Part shown: piece by piece, positions 26,871-34,144 of the stretch
Position numbering within the stretch: the stretch's first letter is position 1
How the letters are laid out: each line of letters opens with the position of its first letter
Origin: a virus
Reading direction: 5' to 3' (one strand)
IMG/VR virus record: IMGVR_UViG_3300038439_000018
Span: 1 to 34,144 of that record
DNA length: 34,144 bases
The notes under the pieces: model-generated
Databases searched by the model: none
What the model was told of the DNA's origin: nothing
Seen by the model: only the letters and a program-made list of their open reading frames with translations
Position numbers and translations under genes: made by a program

Positions 26871-29800
26871 TGCCTACCTTAGACGACATCAGAACTCAGA
26901 ATCCAGAATATAAGGATGTGCCGGATCAGGTTCTTGCTGATCGCGTACATCAGATATATTACCCTGATGTTCCTAAAGATAAGGTATATGAGCGGTTGGG
27001 GTTTGCGCCTAAAATTGCTGCGCCAACTCCCCAAACTCCGCCTATGCCCCAGCCCGTTACCCCCACCATGACCAAGGGGGAGATGCGGCTTCCTGGCAGT
27101 ACGGGAGAGCAGCCGGTTGACACCCTGGCGCAGTTTGTGAAGGGGCCGCAAGCGCAACCGCAGCCGATGACTGTTTCTCCTGCGACTCCGCAACCGCCTC
27201 CCGTTCCATTCGATGCCACTAGTGCGACCGTTGCGGGACTGTTTAATCAACCCGCACTTCCTCCTGCTCCCGAGGTGCCGGGGTACATATCCCCCCGCGC
27301 CAAGGCTGGAATTACCCAGGATATGATCAATGCACCCCCGCCTCCCCCTCGGGAAACGATCAGGGCTGAGAAAATGGCGGGACCGCGGCCTGGTGAACAG
27401 TTATGGGACCATCCAGACATCACATCTACCCCCTGGGAGTACATCAAGCATGATGTTTGGCAGAACGGGCTAAAACGGTTCGGAACGAATGTCAAGATAG
27501 GTGCTCAGTCGGGAACCTCACAATTTTATGATAAATTCGCTGCTAATCTGGTTTTTGTGACTAACAAAGCCCAAGAATACCTTGGCGGTGATCCAGAAGC
27601 TCTCGGAAAGGTTGAAAGTTATCTCCGCAAGGTTGCAGCAGGTACAGCACCTGACCCCGCCGAAGTTAAACAATTCAGTTCTTTTACAGACCAATTTGTG
27701 CAAGCCCTGGGTGCAGCACCTTACCAAATCGCCGTATATGCTCCGATGGTTACGGCGGCTGGGCCGGTTGCTGGTTTCGCTTTGGCCGATGCGCTAATGT
27801 CCGCCGACAAGGGATGGGCTGGGGCCGGGAAAGCCTTAGTCGAAGGTGCGGGGATGGGGTATATGCTGGGTGGGGTCGGCCATTTAAGTATAGTCCCCAG
27901 GGCAGTTGCCTTGGCGGCGGCTGGCGCAGCGGCAACCGGGGGGGGAGTTAGGGAACGGGCGCTAGGGGGGCTTACCCTGGCGGCGTTAGGATTGCATGGA
28001 AAAGGGCGCGTTGGATTTGCGGAAGCAGCGAAGAACGCCGTGGAATCATTCAAAGGACCTTGGGAGAAAAACCAGAGCGTCCATCATTTTCAGAAACAAG
28101 GGTTTGAGTTTAAACAAGCTAAGAGTCCACAAGAGGTAGAGGACTTGCAGGGGAAAGGATACCAAAGAACCGATCTTGCCCCCGATTTATGGTTTAAGGC
28201 GAAGGGGGCAGAACCGGGCAAAGAGATCGGCCCACGCATATATGAGGAGCAACCTGGGGGTTATTGGCGGGTCCAGGGAAGTGAGGACGCTTTCAACAGC
28301 CGGGAGTTAGCGGAGGAAGCGGCGGGTAAGATGGGGAAGCCCTCTCCTACGGCCCCTGCCGCGGAAGCGAAGGGGGAAGCCAAGGGTGCGCCGGAAGTGC
28401 CGGGAGAGGGGGTTACACCCGCCCCCGAAGTAATCAGGCCACCGGGGGGAGAAGGTGCCCCTACCCCTACCATCACCCCGCCCTCAAAAGTGCAACAGGC
28501 GGCGTCTGGTGAGGTCGTGCCGGAGAAAAAAGCCTGGCAAATGAATTCGAATGAGTTTTTTGAGCGACAGGGGATAAATCGCAGAAAGGCCAGTGGACAG
28601 AAAGTAAATAATACCATCAAACTTCACGAAAGAATCATTGAGACTGCTGCAAAAGAAGGCAAGCAAATTCCTGATGCGGTTTTGGAAGAATACCCCTTTA
28701 TCGCCAGAGATTATTTCGGCTGGGAAGTTAAGAGTCCTGAATTTAGACCGACAGCCACAAAGCCAGTCGCCCCGGAAGCGAAGCCCCCTGTTGAGGCTGG
28801 GGGGGTGAAAGAGCCGAAACTGCGTGGAATAGATAAAGCAGTTGAGCATTACGATCTTCCCACCATTATTAGGCTTCGCGGCGGCATTGACCCCCGAAGT
28901 AAGGATGTCATTGGGAATTTTGAACCAGAAGAATTGCAATACCTTCGCCTACATGTGTTTAGAAAAGGGGGAACTGGCCCGGATGTTATGTTTGATACAT
29001 TAAAAAAGGAGTATCCAGATCAGTTCGGACACTTTAAAGACTCAAGCGATATGATGAGTGCTCTTGTTGACGGCAGAGCAAAAAGAGTGTTAAATAGACT
29101 TGGAATTGAAAAAACAGCGGAGGAATATTATGCCAGAATCGAAGAGCAAAGAATTCGAGACGGACTTGATGAAGAAGGTCTCACCCGAGTTGAAAGAGTT
29201 ATTGAAAGAGAGATGGAGGCTGAGGAAATTGCTGGCAGAAGCGCAAAGCCAGGAGGATACGACACCTCCTGGGACATCACCCCCCGAAAAACCCCAACCT
29301 CAAAGTTAGAATCCCGCCTCGACCAAATCCAGACCGATTATCCTGGTGCTGACCGGGAGAAAGTCGCCCAAGTCATCCGCGCCCTCCCCAACGCCGAAGA
29401 TGGTCAGATTGTCAACATGGCCGTTGACCCCGAGATGTTCAAGCAGGTGGCTCGAGGTAACTTAACCGCCTTAGAACGCGCCCAACTTCTCAAAAAAGCC
29501 ACCGATGTCGGGGCACAGCAAGTGATTCCTGGCATGGAAGGCAAAGAATTTGACCATCTTAAAACAGAGAAGGAGGTCGCACGCGGGAAACTGTTCGACA
29601 CCCCCACGCCGAAAGCGGGGGAGGGGAAGATGTACGGCTCCCCTATTGATACTGAGGATATTGTAAGGCTGGCGACTCCGGGCCTTGAGGCTGGAAAGAG
29701 CACGAAAAGGGGAATCCAATCCCTTTTGTTGCCAGGTGCATCATCTCCCCTACACCTTACATCGGCTGAGGTTTTAGGAAATTACCTTGGGAGTAAGTTC

Positions 29801-32728
29801 CGCGACTCTAACAATCAGGCTATTACCCTGAGAAAAGATAAAAGAATGTTCGACAAGTTGGGAGTGAATAACCCCAAAATTCCTTTTGATGAGAACATCG
29901 GTATGGAGGTGATGTCTGCTTTATCTACAGGGCGGGACTTAGACCCCAGGTTTCAGGGGTATGCGACTAAAAGAGCCAAACTTTTTGATTATTTACTGAA
30001 GGCTCTGGAAGCTGCTGGGGTCCCCCTGGAAAAAGTACGTGAAAACTATTTCGAGGGTATGTGGGAAGTAAAGTCAGTCAAGGCTTATCACACCGCTATG
30101 GAAGAGGCCAAAGCCGCGGGCATAGGCAAAGATGTGGCAGACGTTAATGACTGGAGAGCCCAAGATAAGGCGTGGGTGTTTGACCGAGTAAAAGAGTTAC
30201 TGAAATCCGGTGATTATGGAGAAGATAAGAGCGCCTTATCCTATCTAACAAAACGCCCCCTTGCAGGCAAAGAGTCTTTTCGCAAGGCTAAGACTTTTAA
30301 TGACATTTTTACCGGCATGGAGTTTGGATTAGAACCAATTTCATATAACCCTGTTATATTAGATTTATTGAAAATGGAAGAGATGGGTCGATCCCTAATG
30401 GCTGCCCGAGCCTTTAAAGAGTTTAGGGAGTTGGGGCTTGAAAGGCCAATTACTGCAACTGAGATGGTTCCTGAAGGATGGAGCAAAATATCTGATAAGT
30501 ATGGAACAATCTGGGGCGGGACATCTGTCCCGGTTTGGAAAATGTTACAAGAGTTAGCAAAATCAGCGAAGAAAGACCTTTATTTCGCCAAATTTGGCAA
30601 AGATGTGTTTGCCGACCCAGCCTTAAAAGAAGAATTGAAGAATTTTGGTGATCTCCACCAAAGGAAAGTCGGTCAAAAAAAGTCATATAGTCAGGTTTTA
30701 ATGGAAAAACTTCTTGAGAACCCCACTGATTTTCAAGAGAAAGCACCAGGCATTTATGCTAAATTACAAGATATTGCTGACAATAACCCTAAATTGAAGG
30801 AAATATTGGGAACGCCTGAATTTACTAATCTTCAACAGAAGTTGCCGGTAGGGGGTAAGATTATCAAGGGGTATCATATCTTTAAAAACCCAACCGCCGA
30901 TATTCTGAATAACTATTATTCCTCAAGCCTTTATAACAGCCCATATTTCGGTACGGCCTACAAAGGACTGATGGCGGCTGGGAATAGTCTTAACCAATTT
31001 CAATTAATGGGATGGTTTCATGCGGGATTTACTACCTTTGAAACTCAGATAACCGCGGGTTCAGAGGTTATCAAGGACATCTATGGTTTAGCGCGGGGTA
31101 ATAGAACTGTCGGTCAACTTGGTAAGACTCTGGCAAAATTTTCTGTGGCAACCATAAATACCGCCAGGGAAGGTTCCAAAATCTTAGCCGAATGGAATAA
31201 CCCCCAAATGGATGTCCCTACCAATGTCCCTGTAGGCACACTTCCTACTACCAAAGAACACCGGATCGCCCAAATAGCTAAAAGTGTAGAATTGGGGGGC
31301 GGCAAATTCGATATGGATATGGGTCTTCGCACATTTCAATCCGAAGCCATGCGCCGGGATTGGTATGGAGGTAAACCCGGCAAAGCGGTACTACGGTCTC
31401 CCATAGCCCTCACCGAAGCCTTTATGTGGCCCACCATGAAGTTCTTAGTGCCAAGGCAAAAAGCAGGGGTGAACGGGGAAATCATCGGCAGGATAATCGA
31501 ACAAAACCCAAACCGAACCTTAGCTGAACTTCGTCCTCAATTTCGCCAGGCCGTCAATCGTGTTGATGCCCGTTTGGGACAGGTTGGATATGATCGGTTA
31601 TTTATCAATAACGCTGCCAAAAACGTTATGCAACTTTTAGTCCGTGCCCCCGGTTGGACAGGTGGCACTTTAGCAGAGATCGGCGGGGCACCAAAAGACT
31701 TAGCTAAGTTTGTCGATGAATGGGTAAAAACCGGCAAGGCTCCTGAGAACATCCCTGATCGGGTTGCCTATACTTTATCACTGCTTGGCACGATGGTTGT
31801 AGCTAATGGTCTGATGACTTATCTCTTCACCGGAGAAAGGCCGCATGGTATGGACTGGTGGGCTTTCCGGGATGGTGGTAAAGACGACAAGGGGAACCCC
31901 ACGAGGCTTTTATTTCCTACCTATATGAAAGACCTTCATGCTTGGTTTAAGGATTGGAAACATACCGCATCTGCTAAAATGCATCCCCTTCTCTCATTGG
32001 GATCGGAGATCAACAGGAACAGAGATTACTACAACAACATGCTTTTTGATGAGGAAAAGGGAAGGTTTCACCCGGATAGTTTGAAGTTACAGGGCAAGCA
32101 TCTTATCAAGGGCTACATTCCCTTTTGGATAAGAGGGGCGGCGCAAATTGCTGAAAGAGGCGGGGGCCTCAAAGAGACTTTAGCTGAACATCCGGGGAAG
32201 TTGATTGCTCCTCAATTCGGCATTATGCCTGCTACCAGGGCTTATACGCAGACCAATCTTGACGAAGTGATAAATAGATACAACAGGGTTCAAATCACCC
32301 GCACTCCCGAACAGGGAGAAGAAACTAAACTCAGGAGAGAAGCACAGGCACTTATTCGCATGGGCAAACCCGAAAAGGCGACCAAGATGCTACAAGAGGC
32401 GGTAGCCAGTAAAAAGATTGACCCTGAAAAAGCAATAAAATGGCAAGAAGAAGGAGAAAAACCCGCCAAGACTGTGCAGTTCAAAAATCTCCCCTTGGAA
32501 TGGCAAGCCAAGGCATTATTAAAAGCTACACCGGAGGAAGAAAAACTGCTCATGCCCTTGTTTGAGGACAAGAGAGATAACGCCACAGATAAGGCCATAG
32601 ATAAAGCTGCACCTCAACTAAAGCAGTTATATGAGATGTGGAAAAACCGGGGGAAAGTTAAAGTATCTCTCCCTGCTGCCCCCCCTGCAAAAGAAGATGA
32701 TGAAGAGAATGAACCAGAAGAAGATTAG
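26870..32728 (+). CDS. Giant internal virion / ejection protein (about 1,950 aa)
   Basis: The start at 26870 (TAATG, MPTLDDIRTQNPEYKDVPDQ) is preferred; an ATG three codons earlier gives 1,955 residues. Residues 1-50 form a small N-terminal domain seen at the front of other large phage proteins. About 50-180 and 500-560 are Pro/Gln/Ala-rich linkers. About 280-378 is a Gly/Ala-rich hydrophobic stretch that could span membranes. Near 1636-1659 (AYTLSLLGTMVVANGLMTYL) lies another. The last part is Lys/Glu-rich, ending DDEENEPEED. Size, membrane segments and place match T7 gp16- or N4-like ejection proteins in role; no lytic transglycosylase or polymerase motif was recognised. A second basic frame overlaps at 29130. 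Confidence 0.6.
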   Translation: MPTLDDIRTQNPEYKDVPDQVLADRVHQIYYPDVPKDKVYERLGFAPKIAAPTPQTPPMPQPVTPTMTKGEMRLPGSTGEQPVDTLAQFVKGPQAQPQPMTVSPATPQPPPVPFDATSATVAGLFNQPALPPAPEVPGYISPRAKAGITQDMINAPPPPPRETIRAEKMAGPRPGEQLWDHPDITSTPWEYIKHDVWQNGLKRFGTNVKIGAQSGTSQFYDKFAANLVFVTNKAQEYLGGDPEALGKVESYLRKVAAGTAPDPAEVKQFSSFTDQFVQALGAAPYQIAVYAPMVTAAGPVAGFALADALMSADKGWAGAGKALVEGAGMGYMLGGVGHLSIVPRAVALAAAGAAATGGGVRERALGGLTLAALGLHGKGRVGFAEAAKNAVESFKGPWEKNQSVHHFQKQGFEFKQAKSPQEVEDLQGKGYQRTDLAPDLWFKAKGAEPGKEIGPRIYEEQPGGYWRVQGSEDAFNSRELAEEAAGKMGKPSPTAPAAEAKGEAKGAPEVPGEGVTPAPEVIRPPGGEGAPTPTITPPSKVQQAASGEVVPEKKAWQMNSNEFFERQGINRRKASGQKVNNTIKLHERIIETAAKEGKQIPDAVLEEYPFIARDYFGWEVKSPEFRPTATKPVAPEAKPPVEAGGVKEPKLRGIDKAVEHYDLPTIIRLRGGIDPRSKDVIGNFEPEELQYLRLHVFRKGGTGPDVMFDTLKKEYPDQFGHFKDSSDMMSALVDGRAKRVLNRLGIEKTAEEYYARIEEQRIRDGLDEEGLTRVERVIEREMEAEEIAGRSAKPGGYDTSWDITPRKTPTSKLESRLDQIQTDYPGADREKVAQVIRALPNAEDGQIVNMAVDPEMFKQVARGNLTALERAQLLKKATDVGAQQVIPGMEGKEFDHLKTEKEVARGKLFDTPTPKAGEGKMYGSPIDTEDIVRLATPGLEAGKSTKRGIQSLLLPGASSPLHLTSAEVLGNYLGSKFRDSNNQAITLRKDKRMFDKLGVNNPKIPFDENIGMEVMSALSTGRDLDPRFQGYATKRAKLFDYLLKALEAAGVPLEKVRENYFEGMWEVKSVKAYHTAMEEAKAAGIGKDVADVNDWRAQDKAWVFDRVKELLKSGDYGEDKSALSYLTKRPLAGKESFRKAKTFNDIFTGMEFGLEPISYNPVILDLLKMEEMGRSLMAARAFKEFRELGLERPITATEMVPEGWSKISDKYGTIWGGTSVPVWKMLQELAKSAKKDLYFAKFGKDVFADPALKEELKNFGDLHQRKVGQKKSYSQVLMEKLLENPTDFQEKAPGIYAKLQDIADNNPKLKEILGTPEFTNLQQKLPVGGKIIKGYHIFKNPTADILNNYYSSSLYNSPYFGTAYKGLMAAGNSLNQFQLMGWFHAGFTTFETQITAGSEVIKDIYGLARGNRTVGQLGKTLAKFSVATINTAREGSKILAEWNNPQMDVPTNVPVGTLPTTKEHRIAQIAKSVELGGGKFDMDMGLRTFQSEAMRRDWYGGKPGKAVLRSPIALTEAFMWPTMKFLVPRQKAGVNGEIIGRIIEQNPNRTLAELRPQFRQAVNRVDARLGQVGYDRLFINNAAKNVMQLLVRAPGWTGGTLAEIGGAPKDLAKFVDEWVKTGKAPENIPDRVAYTLSLLGTMVVANGLMTYLFTGERPHGMDWWAFRDGGKDDKGNPTRLLFPTYMKDLHAWFKDWKHTASAKMHPLLSLGSEINRNRDYYNNMLFDEEKGRFHPDSLKLQGKHLIKGYIPFWIRGAAQIAERGGGLKETLAEHPGKLIAPQFGIMPATRAYTQTNLDEVINRYNRVQITRTPEQGEETKLRREAQALIRMGKPEKATKMLQEAVASKKIDPEKAIKWQEEGEKPAKTVQFKNLPLEWQAKALLKATPEEEKLLMPLFEDKRDNATDKAIDKAAPQLKQLYEMWKNRGKVKVSLPAAPPAKEDDEENEPEED
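29130..29309 (+). CDS. Candidate gene nested in another frame of the giant gene (59 aa)
   Basis: GGAGG lies 6 bases before an ATG that opens a clean frame beginning MPESKSKEFETDLMKKVSPE and continuing LKELLKERWRLRKLLAEAQS with a Pro-rich end (TTPPGTSPPEKPQPQ). It reads like a normal small helical protein. The frame is +2 relative to the giant protein, whose own sequence here (IEREMEAEEIAG) is also plausible. Either an overlapping gene or a chance frame. Confidence 0.3.
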   Translation: MPESKSKEFETDLMKKVSPELKELLKERWRLRKLLAEAQSQEDTTPPGTSPPEKPQPQS

Positions 32729-32743
32729 AGAGAGGACCTAATC

Positions 32744-34144
32744 ATGAAAAGTAAATGGATTGTTCTGATTGCCGCAGTGGTATTCGGGTTTTACGGGTTA
32801 AGCATTGCCGGACCCTACACCACTGGCCCCTACACAAACCCAAATGCACCAGTCTGGGGAACCATTGTAGAAACCCCCACTACTTTATCTGGATATGGGA
32901 TTACCGATGCTATCCAGGTTTTATACGGTGGGACACAAGCAGTTATTGAGGCTGCCATTACTCAGGTAGGGGCAGACTTAGCAACTCTATATCTTGCCCC
33001 GGATACTTGGAGTATTCTTACTAATCTAATAATACCATCTAATATATCCCTTAAATTGGACAAAGGAGTTGCGCTAAATCCCCCAGAAGCTGGCCCCTAT
33101 CAAATCTTCTCCTGCACCGGCACTGGCAAGGTAATTTTTGGTAACGCCCCCAATCCTATTAAGTCCATCTGGTTCGGGAACACTGCGGCTGGAATCCAGT
33201 TGGCAATAAACTCAGTACCTAATTATACTCCGTCAGTAGTAGAAATGCCTCCTGGAGAGATAACCCTGTCTACGGGCTTGACAATCCCTAATTCCATTCG
33301 AGGATTAACTTTGCAAGGCTATGCCGGTCCAGAATATTATTCCTCAGTTATTTTCGGCGGGACGATTCTGTATTGGCTGGGAGCCGGACCAGGTCTTACA
33401 GTGGGAGATAACTCCGGTTATCATCTTGCCGACCATATCACACTTAAAAATTTTGCTTTGGCTGGAGCCGCTTATGGTGCCGCTAATACTGGTGAGGTGG
33501 GTATAAAGGTTGGATATGACAAGGATAATGCAGCCATCCACTTAACGCTGGAGAACATTCTGGTTCGTGGGTTTGTGACCTGTGGAATTGATTGGAGGAG
33601 TGCAGAATACACTAAGCTGACTCGGGTTCAGAGCATGACAAATACCGGTCCTGGATTGAAAGTTGGCAATGGTTATTCAGCCGTCGTATCTTTTGATACC
33701 TGCTCTTTTGGACACAACTTGCAGGAAGGAGTGTTGATTGATCCAGGGGCGATGGTAGGGTCTGCATTTGCCGCCGCCACTTTCATCAACTGTGATATAC
33801 AATCGAATGGCTATGAAGGGGTGCGGGTTGCATCCTCCAGGACCCTTTCCGTCAAGGGTCTCAAATTAGATGGGAATTGGATAGAAGGCAATAATACTGA
33901 CGCTGGACGTTCCGGTGGTGGCTATTTTGATATATCGCTGGTTGGGGTGGCCTACCGGCACATCGGAAATGTGACCTTGATTGGTAATGAATGGGGATCG
34001 ACACAGAATCGGTTAGGCACCGACCTTGTTGTCAATGGTGCTTTCGCTGCCGACACCGACTGGACAAAGGGAGCTAACTGGACGATTGCAGCCGGAGTAG
34101 CCGCTCATGCAGCTGGAGCCGTAGCAGTTTTGGAGCCTACGGTG
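32744..34144 (+). CDS. Tailspike / right-handed beta-helix protein, 3' truncated by window end
   Basis: 467 residues are visible and the frame is still open. It begins MKSKWIVLIAAVVFGFYGLS with IAGPYTT, a Sec-type signal peptide cleaved around residue 23. From about residue 140 to 390 repeated short strands (GLTIPNSIRGLTLQGYAG, DHITLKNFALAG, NILVRGFVTCGIDWRS, AAATFINCDIQSNGYEGVRV, LKLDGNWIEGNNTDAG, TLIGNEWGSTQNR) give the ~20-25 residue rhythm of pectate-lyase-like beta-helices used in spikes that bind or degrade polysaccharide. The last part (TDLVVNGAFAADTDWTKGAN) looks like a carbohydrate-binding jelly roll. GAGAGGA precedes the ATG. Confidence 0.75.
   Translation, partial: MKSKWIVLIAAVVFGFYGLSIAGPYTTGPYTNPNAPVWGTIVETPTTLSGYGITDAIQVLYGGTQAVIEAAITQVGADLATLYLAPDTWSILTNLIIPSNISLKLDKGVALNPPEAGPYQIFSCTGTGKVIFGNAPNPIKSIWFGNTAAGIQLAINSVPNYTPSVVEMPPGEITLSTGLTIPNSIRGLTLQGYAGPEYYSSVIFGGTILYWLGAGPGLTVGDNSGYHLADHITLKNFALAGAAYGAANTGEVGIKVGYDKDNAAIHLTLENILVRGFVTCGIDWRSAEYTKLTRVQSMTNTGPGLKVGNGYSAVVSFDTCSFGHNLQEGVLIDPGAMVGSAFAAATFINCDIQSNGYEGVRVASSRTLSVKGLKLDGNWIEGNNTDAGRSGGGYFDISLVGVAYRHIGNVTLIGNEWGSTQNRLGTDLVVNGAFAADTDWTKGANWTIAAGVAAHAAGAVAVLEPTV

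Noticed and set aside
1-34144. tRNA genes
   Set aside because: I looked for T-loop patterns (GGTTCGAATCC-like) with acceptor stems and found only isolated matches inside coding sequence.

Overview
The window reads as the structural half of a tailed dsDNA bacteriophage genome, most likely a podovirus-like (short-tailed) virus from an uncultured lineage. On the + strand it carries, in order, small and large terminase, portal, scaffold, SU10-type major capsid protein, a decoration-like protein, head-tail adaptor, a P22 gp10-like nozzle, ejection (internal virion) proteins including one of about 1,950 residues, and a beta-helix tailspike that runs off the right edge. No tail-sheath, tail-tube or full tape-measure gene is visible. 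Genes use the standard code, clear Shine-Dalgarno sites, GTG/TTG starts and many ATGA/TAATG overlaps, so the host is a bacterium. Nothing here identifies its phylum. No replication, integrase or lysis gene was recognised.

Left arm (1-2010, minus strand): a run of small genes (a membrane peptide, a conserved phage/plasmid protein, a DUF2958 protein, a Cys-rich peptide and hypotheticals) plus a repeated intergenic hairpin. A 29-residue C-terminal fragment that looks like a transposase lies at the extreme left. From 2010 to 2886 there is a gene-poor divergent control region with inverted repeats, weak promoter candidates and a good intrinsic terminator. It may hold a non-coding RNA.

Packaging and head block (2887-14252): small early proteins and a winged-helix protein lead into TerS. 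A G-tract-bearing gap follows, then a TerL gene whose codon use differs strikingly from its neighbours. Next come a lipoprotein, several tiny zinc-ribbon proteins, the portal, an internal terminator, and the scaffold-capsid-decoration set. Scaffold and the following 58-residue protein share a short M-D-(D/E)-L-D motif in three copies. The decoration-like protein starts with about 140 residues of (S-P-S-x) repeats.

Cargo cassette (14314-19772): two family-2 glycosyltransferases (one with a zinc-ribbon insertion), two tandem paralogous putative GT-A glycosyltransferases with a remnant of a third, an NAD-dependent sugar epimerase, a SAM methyltransferase, a short nitroreductase and an HNH/NUMOD3 endonuclease. 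Its position directly after the Ser/Pro-rich decoration gene suggests a phage-encoded virion glycosylation system acting on a mucin-like capsid protein. This is the main hypothesis drawn from the window, and it is an inference.

Tail and ejection block (19769-34144): a small protein with a second basic protein encoded in another frame, adaptor, C1q/TNF-like fibre protein, nozzle, small structural protein, GNAT-like protein, three Gly/Ala/Pro-rich ejection-protein candidates, the giant ejection protein, and a tailspike that starts with a Sec-type signal peptide.
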